From Flavobacteriales bacterium (lineage in GTDB: Bacteria > Bacteroidota > Bacteroidia > Flavobacteriales_D > CAJJDF01), in contig JALRIS010000009.1 of assembly GCA_023255335.1 (NCBI GenBank), positions 1 to 34,061 on the forward strand: DNA of 34,061 nucleotides, written 5' to 3'. The notes under the pieces are model-generated. The model searched no databases. It saw only the letters and a program-made list of their open reading frames with translations, and was not told the origin of the DNA. Each line of letters starts with the position of its first letter. The stretch's first letter is position 1. Below, one piece after another: positions 1 to 8,506 of this stretch. The translations under genes were made by a program, and so were the position numbers.

Positions 1-296
1 TTATATCTGTCTATACCATCAGAATCAGGTATTACTACTTTTCCTGCTTCTTTTTCTAATCGTACCGAACGCCAATAGCTTTTGAACTTTTTGTAAAAGC
101 CTTTTGGCTTAACAATGGTAGTCGATGTGTGAGACTTCAGAAACCTTGTTTTAAGGTCAATTTCTCCTTCCGGGGTGTACAGAAAATACTCGTTGTCTTC
201 CTCCAATTCTAGTATTCCCTTTACCAAATCGCGGCTGTAATTTCCTAAACCAGTGTGATTCAAAAAAAACCGCTTGGCGTCAAATCCAATTTTCAT
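1..296 (-). CDS. Glycosyltransferase family 4-like, N-terminal part (cut by window edge)
   Basis: The reverse strand is open from an ATG at 296 to the window edge (98 codons); it is missing from the ORF track because it has no stop here. The start, [20 protein letters not shown], matches the first beta strand and glycine-rich loop of GT-B glycosyltransferases that build surface polysaccharide or LPS. The tail (YWRSVRLEK...DGIDRY) fits the usual W-R-S region of Bacteroidota GT4 enzymes, just before the section that is cut off. Its ATG overlaps the aroC stop by four bases (ATGA), so the two are probably translationally coupled. The sugar donor and acceptor cannot be judged from this piece. Confidence 0.75.
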   Translation of the reverse strand, partial: MKIGFDAKRFFLNHTGLGNYSRDLVKGILELEEDNEYFLYTPEGEIDLKTRFLKSHTSTTIVKPKGFYKKFKSYWRSVRLEKEAGKVVIPDSDGIDRY

Positions 297-1369
297 AGTT
301 TAGTTGATTGTTGAAGTTGAAAAAAATCTAACACCGTGAGTGCCGCCATGGCCTCTACGATAGGAACAGCTCTCGGAACCACACATGGATCGTGTCTTCC
401 TTTAAAGTCTAATTCTACTTTTTCGCCTCTTTCGTTCAGGGAATTTTGTTTTTGCATGAGAGTTGCGACAGGTTTAAATGCGACTTTGAATTCCACAGGC
501 ATACCGTTGGAAATACCTCCTTGAATACCGCCCGAATTATTCGATTGAGTGGTGATCTTCCCTTCCGTCTTTTCAAACACATCGTTATGTTCCGACCCTT
601 TCATGGTAGCTGATTGAAAACCGGAGCCATACTCAAATCCTTTTACAGCATTAATAGATAACATTCCTTTGCCCAGCTGAGCGTGTAACTTATCAAAAAC
701 TGGTTCACCTAATCCCGTTGGCAAATTTTCTATTACTCCTGTAACTATTCCGCCAATGGTATCCCCCTGCTTTTTTATGGCAAGAATATAATCCTCCATT
801 TCATTGGCTTTATCCAAATCCGGACATCTTACTTTATTCTTTTCAATGTTCGAAAAATCTAGCTCTTGCCAAGATTTTTCCGTAGAAACATTGCCAACAG
901 CCGAAACGTAGGCATTAATTCTAATCCCTTGATTTTCCAGTATTTGTTTTGCGATAGCTCCAGCAACTACCCGGCAGGCAGTCTCTCGGGCTGAGGCTCT
1001 TCCTCCTCCACGATAATCGCGTATACCGTATTTTTCTTGTGTAGTATAATCGGCATGAGACGGTCTGTAGTTTTCTTTCAAATGAGAGTAATCTTTTGAT
1101 TTACTGTCCTGATTTTGAATAACAAAACCAATGGGAGTCCCTAAGGTTTTTCCCTCAAAAATACCGGAAAGAAACTGAACGGTATCACTTTCTTTCCGTT
1201 GGGTGGTGATGGCTGATTGACCAGGTTTTCGTCTGTCTAATTCATATTGAATTTTATCTAAATCCAATTCAAATCCAGCTGGAACGCCTTCCAATATTCC
1301 GCCAATAGCAACTCCATGAGATTCGCCAAAAGTGGTTAGTTTTAGTATGGCTCCGAAGGTGTTGCCCAT
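293..1369 (-). CDS. aroC: Chorismate synthase
   Basis: Makes chorismate from 5-enolpyruvylshikimate 3-phosphate with reduced FMN, the last step of the shikimate pathway, in the cytoplasm. The 358-residue length is normal. Family signatures are visible: MGNTFG...TFGESHG at the N-terminus, the RPSHADYT block, the Arg-rich [13 protein letters not shown] segment near residues 115-130, and the C-terminal GRHDPC. The ATG at 1369 gives the standard N-terminus. It lies 84 bases downstream of trxB on the same strand, separated by an inverted repeat (1397-1436), and its stop overlaps the next glycosyltransferase. No clear promoter is visible directly upstream, so it may be read from trxB. Confidence 0.97.
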   Translation of the reverse strand: MGNTFGAILKLTTFGESHGVAIGGILEGVPAGFELDLDKIQYELDRRKPGQSAITTQRKESDTVQFLSGIFEGKTLGTPIGFVIQNQDSKSKDYSHLKENYRPSHADYTTQEKYGIRDYRGGGRASARETACRVVAGAIAKQILENQGIRINAYVSAVGNVSTEKSWQELDFSNIEKNKVRCPDLDKANEMEDYILAIKKQGDTIGGIVTGVIENLPTGLGEPVFDKLHAQLGKGMLSINAVKGFEYGSGFQSATMKGSEHNDVFEKTEGKITTQSNNSGGIQGGISNGMPVEFKVAFKPVATLMQKQNSLNERGEKVELDFKGRHDPCVVPRAVPIVEAMAALTVLDFFQLQQSTKL

Positions 1370-1396
1370 TTTAAAAGTCCTTAGTAGTTAGTAATA

Positions 1397-1436
1397 AGTC
1401 CTGAGTAATCAATTTTAAAACTAAATACTCAGGACT
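1397..1436. repeat. 11-bp perfect inverted repeat between trxB and aroC
   Basis: AGTCCTGAGTA (1397-1407) and TACTCAGGACT (1426-1436) pair perfectly around an 18-base AT-rich loop. Neither strand has a T-run directly after the stem, so it is not a textbook intrinsic terminator. The flank reads as short related words (TTAGTAGTTAGTAATAAGTCC), a style of low-complexity spacer seen between genes in this phylum. It could attenuate or stabilise the trxB-aroC transcript. Confidence 0.6.
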
Positions 1437-1453
1437 AAAATCTCGATACTTTT

Positions 1454-2413
1454 TTACCCTTCCTTAGCCGCCAAATATCTTTCGGCATCTAAGGCAGCTT
1501 GGCATCCAGTTCCGGCAGCCGTAATTGCTTGTCGGTAGGTTTTGTCAGCAGCATCACCCGACACAAATACTCCAGGAATATTAGTCAAGGATGTTCCAGG
1601 TTTTTCGTATTTAATGTAGCCCGTTTCGTCTAGGTTAATTTGTCCTTTAAAGATATCGGTATTTGGTTTGTGACCAATGGCTACAAAAAATCCTGTCGCA
1701 GGAATTTCTTTCACTTCTCCAGTTGCATTGTTTTTTACTCTTGCTCCAGTAACACCCATTCCGTCACCCAATACTTCCTCAGTTTCGGTATTGTACAAGA
1801 TTTCGATGTTTGCCGTTTTCTTTACTCTCTCTGCCATTATTTTGGAAGCTCTAAACTCGTCTCTTCTTACGAGCATAGTCACTTTGGTACATAATTTTGA
1901 CAAATAGTGTGCTTCCTCACATGCAGAATCTCCTGCTCCTACGATAATTGTTTCTTGACCTTTATAAAAGAACCCATCACACACAGCACAAGCCGAAACT
2001 CCACCCCCCATTTCTAGGTATTTTTGTTCAGAAGGCAATCCCAAATATTTGGCAGAAGCTCCTGTCGAGATAATTACGGTATCGGCATGGATTTCCTTTT
2101 CCATATTTTCGCCAATCCATACTTTGTGGACTTCACCAGAAAAATCTACTTTGGTAACCCATCCATTTCGTACATCGGTATCAAATCTTTCCGCTTGGGC
2201 TCTCAACTGAACCATCATTTCGGGTCCAGTTACTCCTTCTGGGTAACCCGGAAAATTCTCAACCTCGTTGGTTGTTGTTAACTGACCACCTGGTTGCATA
2301 CCTTCGTACAACACGGGAGCCATGTTGGCTCTTGCTGCATAAATTGCTGCCGTATATCCTGCTGGTCCTGAACCAATTATTAAGCATTTTACTTTTTCTA
2401 TATTTTCTGACAT
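1454..2413 (-). CDS. trxB: Thioredoxin-disulfide reductase
   Basis: NADPH-dependent flavoenzyme that keeps thioredoxin reduced in the cytoplasm. The protein has 319 residues, normal for the low-molecular-weight class. In order: the FAD-binding GSGPAGYTAA near residue 14, the redox-active CAVC at 142-145, the NADPH-binding GAGDSACEEA near 159, the VRRDEFRAS phosphate-binding stretch at 182-190, and the C-terminal FAD motif around VFVSGDAAD. The start at 2413 lies about 40 bases from the divergent FAD oxidoreductase. No consensus promoter was found for this direction in that short gap. Confidence 0.97.
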   Translation of the reverse strand: MSENIEKVKCLIIGSGPAGYTAAIYAARANMAPVLYEGMQPGGQLTTTNEVENFPGYPEGVTGPEMMVQLRAQAERFDTDVRNGWVTKVDFSGEVHKVWIGENMEKEIHADTVIISTGASAKYLGLPSEQKYLEMGGGVSACAVCDGFFYKGQETIIVGAGDSACEEAHYLSKLCTKVTMLVRRDEFRASKIMAERVKKTANIEILYNTETEEVLGDGMGVTGARVKNNATGEVKEIPATGFFVAIGHKPNTDIFKGQINLDETGYIKYEKPGTSLTNIPGVFVSGDAADKTYRQAITAAGTGCQAALDAERYLAAKEG

Positions 2414-2423
2414 GCTAGTTTTA

Positions 2424-2456
2424 TTTGTTATTTAATAGGTTAGTTGATTACCTTTG
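2424..2456 (+). promoter_or_regulatory. Promoter of the FAD oxidoreductase (TTTG-N21-TACCTTTG)
   Basis: TTTG at 2424-2427, 21 bases, then TACCTTTG at 2449-2456, a full match to the Bacteroidota -33/-7 consensus. Transcription would begin near 2463. The -7 box covers the TTG at 2454 that the ORF track uses as a start, which argues against that start. Confidence 0.6.
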
Positions 2457-3554
2457 AAAAATCTTACAATTTTACTCAAAAAAATAGGGAACATCAAATC
2501 ACATTACGATTATATTATAGTAGGTCAAGGATTGGCAGGAACAATCCTTCATTTTCACCTTTTGGAAAGGAGCAAACAGGTTTTAGTCATTGACAACAAC
2601 CAAGAAAAAAACTCCTCCTTGGTGGCGGCCGGAATGTACAATCCAATTGTATTTAAGCGTGTAACCAAAGGGTGGAATGTAGATAAATACTCTCCGTATT
2701 TAGGACCTTTTTATGAGAAGATGGAAAAACTGCTCAGTACTCAATTGGATTTTCCGATTAATATTCTTCGATTTTTTAAAAATCTCGAGCAACAGAATGA
2801 TTTTTTTTCGAAAACAGAAGAAGATGGATTTTCTCAATACTTAGTATCACAATCATCTGCTAAGGTAGATCATTTGCCGGTTAAAAACGAGGTTGGGTTT
2901 GGTGAAATTACCAAAACTGGATGGGTTAACACCGTTACCTTGTTGACTAAATACAGAGATTTTCTAATCAAAGAAAATCAATTATTGAATGAAAAATTTG
3001 ACTTTGATCAATTAGTATTTACGGACTATAAAGTGTCGTACAAAGGAATCTCAGCTGAAAAAATCTTTTTTTGCGAGGGGACACAAATGACTCAAAACCC
3101 CTACTTCAACTATTTACCCTTGGTTCCGACAAAAGGAGAATTATTCACGATTAAAGTACCAGGATTGGAAGTAGATAAGATCTTGAACAAAGGGTTCTTT
3201 TGTCTTCCTTTGGGAAATGAATTGTTCAGAGTTGGCGCCACGTACAACTGGAAAGACCTTACCTACGACACAACAGAAGCTGGTAAGAATGAACTCCTCG
3301 AAAAGCTCGAAAGTATATTGACATGCGAATTTGAAATTATAGATCATCAAGCAGGCATAAGACCAACGGTGCGCGACCGAAGACCTCTTGTTGGTTTCCA
3401 CCCAGACTTTCCTAGCCTTGGATTATTTAATGGATTAGGTACAAAAGGAGTGTTGATTGCCCCTTGGCTAGCCAATCACTTTTGCGATGCAATAGAAAGC
3501 AACTCAAATCTGGACAGAGAGTACGATTTGCAAAGAGTTAAGAAAAGAAAATAA
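2454..3554 (+). CDS. FAD-dependent oxidoreductase, DAO-like family (start uncertain)
   Basis: A 366-codon frame with a Rossmann FAD motif (DYIIVGQGLAGT) near its N-terminus, an acidic strand end (VLVIDN), and a C-terminal AGIRPTVRDRRP...GLGTKG segment typical of D-amino-acid-oxidase-like flavoproteins. The substrate is unknown. The track start is a TTG at 2454, but a good -7 box (2449-2456) overlaps it, so this codon would lie upstream of the mRNA start. No ATG, GTG or TTG follows before the FAD motif. The family usually starts 3-6 residues before DYIIVG, which falls on an ATC at 2493 preceded by AGGG. The gene may use an AUC codon, or the sequence may carry an ATG to ATC change. Divergent from trxB. 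Confidence 0.8.
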   Translation: MKNLTILLKKIGNIKSHYDYIIVGQGLAGTILHFHLLERSKQVLVIDNNQEKNSSLVAAGMYNPIVFKRVTKGWNVDKYSPYLGPFYEKMEKLLSTQLDFPINILRFFKNLEQQNDFFSKTEEDGFSQYLVSQSSAKVDHLPVKNEVGFGEITKTGWVNTVTLLTKYRDFLIKENQLLNEKFDFDQLVFTDYKVSYKGISAEKIFFCEGTQMTQNPYFNYLPLVPTKGELFTIKVPGLEVDKILNKGFFCLPLGNELFRVGATYNWKDLTYDTTEAGKNELLEKLESILTCEFEIIDHQAGIRPTVRDRRPLVGFHPDFPSLGLFNGLGTKGVLIAPWLANHFCDAIESNSNLDREYDLQRVKKRK

Positions 3555-3582
3555 AAAAGGCTTTCAGAAATTCAAAAAGCCC
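3553..3582 (-). terminator. Intrinsic terminator of sppA
   Basis: On the minus strand GGCTTT (3581-3576) pairs with AAAGCC (3564-3559) and is followed by six T. It sits between the stops of the convergent oxidoreductase and sppA. On the plus strand the stem is followed by a weak T tract, so it mainly serves sppA. Confidence 0.75.
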
Positions 3583-3607
3583 TAATTTGTGTGAATGGTG
3601 TTTCGAA

Positions 3608-5401
3608 TTACTTGATCGTAATCAAGTAAGGCAAACGAGCTTGTATTCTGTCTTGCCCTTGAATATTCAATGAGCTAATTTTTCTTAACTGTCCTATAAT
3701 CTCGTTACTGAACGAACCAGGCTGGCTCATCACAACTTGCTCATTTTCATCATTCTCTTGTGCAAGAGCTTTCAATATTTCTTCGGCTGCATCTTTTTTC
3801 TTTTTCGGAATATCCATCACTCTTGGCTCCGAAATATTTGCCAATTCGGCAGCGTAAGCAACTGCCTCCTCAATGCCTCCTATCTCATCTACTAAATTAA
3901 TTGCCAGAGCATCTTTTCCAGACCAAACTCTTCCTTGTCCTATACTATCTACCTTTGATTTTGTCATCTGTCTTCCCTCTGCTACTCTCGTAATAAAATC
4001 ATCATAAATTCGATCCACTTCTTTTTGGATTACAGCATATTCTTCCTCAGAAAGAGGCTTTGTGAAGGACATTATATCTGCGTGTTCGTTTGTCTTAGCT
4101 CGGTCAAAAGTAAGTCCAATTTTGTCATTCAAAAATTCTTGAGCGTTTGGAACAACACCAAAAACTCCAATTGATCCTGTGATTGTGTTTTCTTGAGCAA
4201 AAATTCGATCTGCGTTGCAGGAAATGTAATACCCTCCCGAAGCGGCTAAATCTCCCATAGACACAACTACTTTTTTACCTGATTTTTTGATAAGTTCTAT
4301 TTCTCTCCATATCACATCTGAGGCCAAAGCACTTCCTCCAGGTGAGTTAACTCTGAGCACCACGGCTTTTATTGAATCATTGTTTCTTGCCTTTCTCAAG
4401 TGAGCCACAGTAGTTTCAGAACCTATAATCTCAGCCGTTCCTTTTCCGCTGGCTATTTCTCCGTTTGCATAGACAATAGCAATGTTTTTTACTCCACTGT
4501 TTTTTACTACCAATTTATTCTTCGCATACTCCACATAGTTTATGAGATCCACTGTTTCTACTTTTCTTTTTTTCTCTAAGTTCAACTTTTCACGCAACAA
4601 ATCTTCCACTTCATCTTGATATTTTACAGCCGTAGCTAGTTTATTGTCAACTGCTTGTGTTGGGCTTGAAATAGTCATGTTATCTGCCAAGGAGTTTAAT
4701 TCTTCCTCCGAAATACCTCTTGCCTCACTAATTTCGGTAACCCAATGATTCCAGAAGGAGTACAAATATTTTTCGGTTTGTTCTCGGTTGGCATCACTCA
4801 TTTTTTCGAGAAAAAATGGCTCTACTACACTTTTAAATTTATTGTTACTTCCTCGAATAATTTGCATTTCTACTCCCAATTTATCAAGCATTTGCTTGAA
4901 AAACATTTTTTCGCTGGACAATCCACTCCATTGCAAAGCGCCTTTAGGGTACACATAAATCTCATCCGCCACGGAGGTTAAATAATAACCCGCTTGCGAA
5001 TAGGCTTCTGAGTAAGCAACGATGAATTTTCCTGACTCTTTAAACCTTTCCAATGCATCATGAATTTCCTCGAGAGCTCCCAGCCCGATAGACATAAACG
5101 AAGGCTCGAGATAAATCCCTTTAATTTTATCATCTTCCCTAGCATAATCAATTGACCTCACCACATCATTCAGCCCCAATACATTCACTGCTTTGAAGGA
5201 GGCCGGCTCCAATTCAAAATAACTTGTTTCGCTTATAGGTGTATCGAATTTTAGATGTAATACTGAATTGTTTTTCACAGTAATAGGATCTGGACCAGGA
5301 AACAAGGTAGAACTGATTCCGATTACCAAGAAAAATAAAATTAATCCAAAAACGAGGTAAGCCAATCCAGAGGCTAAAAAATATTTAAAAAACTGCTTCA
5401 T
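3608..5401 (-). CDS. sppA: Signal peptide peptidase SppA, long (two-domain) form
   Basis: Membrane-anchored serine protease that degrades cleaved signal peptides. The 597-residue length matches the duplicated-domain (67K) type. A hydrophobic anchor spans about residues 8-32. In the N-terminal domain the general-base lysine is in FKSVVEPF (K190), aligned with K209 of E. coli; in the C-terminal domain the nucleophile serine is in AASGGYY (S388), aligned with S409. NSPGGSA and TGSIGVFG are also conserved. An ATG at 5401 begins a positively charged N-terminus. A single gene unit, divergent from folK and closed by its own terminator. Confidence 0.95.
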   Translation of the reverse strand: MKQFFKYFLASGLAYLVFGLILFFLVIGISSTLFPGPDPITVKNNSVLHLKFDTPISETSYFELEPASFKAVNVLGLNDVVRSIDYAREDDKIKGIYLEPSFMSIGLGALEEIHDALERFKESGKFIVAYSEAYSQAGYYLTSVADEIYVYPKGALQWSGLSSEKMFFKQMLDKLGVEMQIIRGSNNKFKSVVEPFFLEKMSDANREQTEKYLYSFWNHWVTEISEARGISEEELNSLADNMTISSPTQAVDNKLATAVKYQDEVEDLLREKLNLEKKRKVETVDLINYVEYAKNKLVVKNSGVKNIAIVYANGEIASGKGTAEIIGSETTVAHLRKARNNDSIKAVVLRVNSPGGSALASDVIWREIELIKKSGKKVVVSMGDLAASGGYYISCNADRIFAQENTITGSIGVFGVVPNAQEFLNDKIGLTFDRAKTNEHADIMSFTKPLSEEEYAVIQKEVDRIYDDFITRVAEGRQMTKSKVDSIGQGRVWSGKDALAINLVDEIGGIEEAVAYAAELANISEPRVMDIPKKKKDAAEEILKALAQENDENEQVVMSQPGSFSNEIIGQLRKISSLNIQGQDRIQARLPYLITIK

Positions 5402-5424
5402 TGCTTAAATTTATTTGATTCCCT

Positions 5425-5432
5425 CAAAAGTA
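5425..5432 (-). promoter_or_regulatory. Candidate -7 box for sppA (TACTTTTG)
   Basis: A perfect TAnnTTTG match on the minus strand placing the RNA start near 5418, about 17 bases before the ATG. No good -33 TTG lies at the right distance. Confidence 0.4.
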
Positions 5433-5445
5433 AGATTCAATTCGT

Positions 5446-5453
5446 TAATTTTG
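5446..5453 (+). promoter_or_regulatory. Candidate -7 box for folK-dNK (TAATTTTG)
   Basis: TAnnTTTG match about 30 bases before the folK ATG. The only TTTG upstream is 28 bases away, longer than the usual spacer, so the call is tentative. Confidence 0.35.
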
Positions 5454-5484
5454 GAATTAATTACACAAAAGGTATGGATTTATT

Positions 5485-6000
5485 ATGAATGGACATCCAC
5501 AACAACTACTTTTATCGCTTGGAGGGAATGAACCTAACACGGAGAAATGCTTTCGAGATTCTCTGCGCGTGCTATCCTCGAGATTTGGAAATCCTGTTTT
5601 GCTTTCTTCAATTTACGAAACTCAACCATGGGGATTCCAAGCTTCCACGGCTCCTTTTCTAAATCAACTGGTTACGTTTCATACTGAGGAGGAAATTGAG
5701 TCAATCTTGGAATTTACTCAATCGGTAGAGAAAATGAATGGACGAAAATCCAAATCGAGCCAAGGCAAATATGCGAACAGAACCTTAGATATTGACATCT
5801 TGTGTTATGGTACACACGAGGTGGTGACCGAAAATCTCGTTGTTCCTCATAAATTTATGCATGAACGGAACTTTATCCTCGTGCCCTTGAAAGAAATTTT
5901 ACCAAATTTTATTCATCCAACCCTAAAAAAAACATTGAAAGAATTACTTTTGTCGACTAAGGACAACTTAACCGTATCACTTTACAAAAAAACTAAATAA
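5485..6000 (+). CDS. folK: 2-amino-4-hydroxy-6-hydroxymethyldihydropteridine pyrophosphokinase (HPPK)
   Basis: Transfers pyrophosphate from ATP to 6-hydroxymethyl-dihydropterin in folate synthesis. The 171 residues include LLSLGGNEPN at the N-terminus, the YETQPWGF substrate-loop region, and the RTLDIDILCYG signature that holds the two magnesium-binding aspartates, followed by PHKFMHERNFILVPL. Length is normal for HPPK. Its TAA shares one base with the ATG of the following deoxynucleoside kinase (TAATG), so the two are co-translated; this pairing recurs in Bacteroidota. Confidence 0.95.
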   Translation: MNGHPQQLLLSLGGNEPNTEKCFRDSLRVLSSRFGNPVLLSSIYETQPWGFQASTAPFLNQLVTFHTEEEIESILEFTQSVEKMNGRKSKSSQGKYANRTLDIDILCYGTHEVVTENLVVPHKFMHERNFILVPLKEILPNFIHPTLKKTLKELLLSTKDNLTVSLYKKTK

Positions 6001-6620
6001 TGCTCAAACAATTCACCGTAATTGAAGGAAACATCGGCTCCGGAAAGACTTCATTAAGTAAAATGATTGCGATTGAATTTGAAGCGAACTTAATTTTAGA
6101 AGAATTTGAAGAAAACCCATTTTTGTCGGACTTTTTGGAAGACCAGAAGGTAAATCCACTGGGAGTCGAATTGCAGTTCTTAATCGACAGATTTCACCAA
6201 CTACAATCTCCTACAAACGACAAGAAACCAACGGTTGCCGATTATTTCATCGAAAAAAGCCTTGTGTTTTCTGGAAACAATTTATCAAAAATTGAAAAAA
6301 ATCTCTTTGACAGTTATTACTCCGTACTTTTTGACAAAATCACTAAACCTGATTTGCTCGTTTATTTATCCGTGAATTCGGACCGACTTCTCAAAAACAT
6401 AAAAAAAAGAGGAAGAAAAATTGAGCAGGATCTTACTGCTCGTTACCTTGAAAGCATACATCAATCGTATTTGGAATACCTAAAAAGTAAAACAAACGAA
6501 AGTGTGCTTATCTTGGATGTTTCGGAGTTAGATTTCGTAAAAAACCCCGAAGATTACGCCTTGGTAAAGGATACAATACTCAATTACAACGAAAGAAAAA
6601 CTACCGAAATTATTTTTTAA
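6000..6620 (+). CDS. Deoxynucleoside kinase (deoxyadenosine/deoxyguanosine kinase type)
   Basis: Phosphorylates deoxynucleosides in the salvage pathway. The 206-residue protein opens with a Walker A loop, IEGNIGSGKTSL, in the exact form used by the dNK/dGK/TK2 family, has an ILEEFEENPF stretch for the substrate-side glutamate, and a lid-like RGRKIEQD region with several arginines. Substrate preference cannot be read with certainty. It overlaps folK by one base and is the last gene of that pair; no hairpin follows before the next promoter. Confidence 0.88.
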   Translation: MLKQFTVIEGNIGSGKTSLSKMIAIEFEANLILEEFEENPFLSDFLEDQKVNPLGVELQFLIDRFHQLQSPTNDKKPTVADYFIEKSLVFSGNNLSKIEKNLFDSYYSVLFDKITKPDLLVYLSVNSDRLLKNIKKRGRKIEQDLTARYLESIHQSYLEYLKSKTNESVLILDVSELDFVKNPEDYALVKDTILNYNERKTTEIIF

Positions 6621-6666
6621 CATAAAAATAAGTGAGCTATCCTTATTCAGAGTGCCAAACTATTAG

Positions 6667-6674
6667 TAAATTTG
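6667..6674 (+). promoter_or_regulatory. -7 box of the OmpA/TPR lipoprotein gene (TAAATTTG)
   Basis: A perfect TAnnTTTG, with RNA starting near 6681 and a leader of about 28 bases before the ATG at 6709. The -33 element is weak. Confidence 0.55.
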
Positions 6675-6708
6675 TGTCAGATTTATTAAACATAACCTAA
6701 CTCATACA

Positions 6709-8406
6709 ATGAAAACAAAAAACTTATACGTAGCAGTTGCTACCCTTATCGCTTCAGCCATTCTTGCTAGTTGTAGTGTACTGAAAGATTTGGAATACGA
6801 AGTAAATCCTAATCCAATAGAGATGCACGGTGATAAAATGACCGTAAATATTGACGGAAAATTTATCGAAAAAGGATTGAACAATAAAGCCTTTGTAACC
6901 TTAACCCCTACTTTGGTAAACGAAGCTGGAGAAGAATTAGAATTTGAACCTAAATCTTTTAAGGGAGAAAAAGCTGCTGGAAATGGTGAGACTGTTGCAA
7001 AAGGTGGACATAGTTTTTCTTACTCAAGCACTAGAGATTACAATCCAGCCTTCGAAAATGCAAAATTAGTTGTGAAATATGTGGCTACAAAAGGAGACAA
7101 AGAAAAGCTAAACGACCGAACTGAATCTATTGCTGATGCCACTGTTGTAACTCCACTTTGGTTGCAAAATGACGACAAAGTTGCTATGGGTGAAGACAAA
7201 TTGGTACGATCTTTTGAAAAAACTACCAAAGCCGTTATCAATTATGATAAAGGAAGATCAGTAGTAAAATACAACGAAAAGAAAGATGCGGACATCATCG
7301 CGATGAAAGATTTTATTTCAGCGGCTAACGAAAACGTAAAATTAATTGTAAACAACATTGAGATTGTATCTTACGCATCTCCGGAAGGTGAAACTGAAAA
7401 GAACTCTAACCTAGCTGCTGACAGAGCAGAATCTGCTAGAGCATTCTTGATGAAAACAAACAAACAGTACAAACTAAACTTGACTGCAGAGCAACTAATC
7501 AAATCACCAAAAGGGGAAGATTGGGATGGTTTGAAAGAATTGATTTCAAAAAGCAATCACGAAGACAAAAACATCATCATTGCTGTAGCAGAAATGGAAA
7601 ACGATGCGGCAAAAAGAGAGCAAGAAATTAAAGCTCTTTCTACAACTTACAAGTTTTTAGAAAAAGACATCTTTCCTCAATTAAGAAGATCACAAATGAT
7701 TGTGAACTACACGGAAAATGGTTTGACAGATGAAGAACTAAAAGCTGCTGTGGCAAACAATCCTCAATCATTGAATGTGGAAGAAATGTTGTTTACAGCA
7801 AACACTTTGATAAGTGATGAAGACACAAAATTAGCTATCTACAGAGAAGTAATTAGAAAAGACGCTAGTGACTGGAGAGGACATACCAATGCTGGAGTTA
7901 TCTTATACAAAAAAGGAAACATCACAGAAGCTAACAACTTGTTTACAAAAGCCTTTAACGCAGAAAAAAATGCTGTAACAAGCAACAACATGGGGGTTGT
8001 AAAAAGACAAGCGGGAGAAATTTCAGAGGCGATGGAATTATTTAACAATGCATCGGCTACGGGAGAAATTGCTTCTTACAACAAAGGATTGATTAATATC
8101 AAAAAAGGAGAATACAGCAATGCCATCTCAAACATGGGGAACGAAAGTACCTTTAACAAAGCATTGGCTCAAGTTTTGAATAAAGATTATACCTCTGCGA
8201 CTTCTACCTTGAACAACTCTTCGGATGCAAGCACAGCAAGAGGAATGTACCTAAAAGCAATTATTGCTGCAAGAAAAGGAAACGAAGCAGCCGTGGTAGC
8301 TAACTTAACTTCTGCGATTGCAAAAGATAGTTCATTAAGAGCAAAAGCGAAAAAAGACAGAGAATTCATCAAATATTTCGAGACTGCTGGTTTTGCAGGA
8401 TTGTAA
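6709..8406 (+). CDS. Lipoprotein with OmpA-like core and C-terminal TPR repeats
   Basis: A 565-residue exported lipoprotein. The signal peptide ends in the lipobox LASC (Cys22). A beta-rich N-terminal part (about 30-175) is followed by an OmpA-like segment: IVSYASPEGE...NLAADRAESARAFL has the spacing of the peptidoglycan-binding OmpA_C fold. The C-terminal third (about 370-520) contains TPR-like helix pairs (WRGHTNAGVILYKKGNITEANNLF, AGEISEAMELFNNA). It most likely links the outer membrane or its inner leaflet to peptidoglycan and to partner proteins. The domain order differs from the PorE-type T9SS protein (OmpA last), so I do not assign a T9SS role. It is a single-gene unit with its own promoter and a strong terminator, which suggests high expression. 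Confidence 0.85.
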   Translation: MKTKNLYVAVATLIASAILASCSVLKDLEYEVNPNPIEMHGDKMTVNIDGKFIEKGLNNKAFVTLTPTLVNEAGEELEFEPKSFKGEKAAGNGETVAKGGHSFSYSSTRDYNPAFENAKLVVKYVATKGDKEKLNDRTESIADATVVTPLWLQNDDKVAMGEDKLVRSFEKTTKAVINYDKGRSVVKYNEKKDADIIAMKDFISAANENVKLIVNNIEIVSYASPEGETEKNSNLAADRAESARAFLMKTNKQYKLNLTAEQLIKSPKGEDWDGLKELISKSNHEDKNIIIAVAEMENDAAKREQEIKALSTTYKFLEKDIFPQLRRSQMIVNYTENGLTDEELKAAVANNPQSLNVEEMLFTANTLISDEDTKLAIYREVIRKDASDWRGHTNAGVILYKKGNITEANNLFTKAFNAEKNAVTSNNMGVVKRQAGEISEAMELFNNASATGEIASYNKGLINIKKGEYSNAISNMGNESTFNKALAQVLNKDYTSATSTLNNSSDASTARGMYLKAIIAARKGNEAAVVANLTSAIAKDSSLRAKAKKDREFIKYFETAGFAGL

Positions 8407-8428
8407 AATTTGAAAAAATAATTCAGAC

Positions 8429-8465
8429 AAAAACGGTAATCCAATGGGTTACCGTTTTTTTTTGT
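8429..8465 (+). terminator. Strong intrinsic terminator
   Basis: AAAACGGTAA pairs with TTACCGTTTT around a CCAATGGG-type loop and runs into nine T. It closes the OmpA/TPR lipoprotein gene. Confidence 0.92.
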
Positions 8466-8506
8466 GCATTTTTGTAAGTATCATTTAAACTCTCGTTTAT
8501 TCCTCT

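Noticed and set aside
3553-3582. Bidirectional strong terminator between the oxidoreductase and sppA
   Set aside because: Only the minus strand has a proper T-run; on the plus strand the stem is followed by CTAATTTG, so only sppA is clearly served.
6709-8406. PorE, the OmpA-type T9SS lipoprotein
   Set aside because: PorE has TPR first, then a propeller and OmpA at the end; here TPRs follow the OmpA-like part and no propeller is visible.
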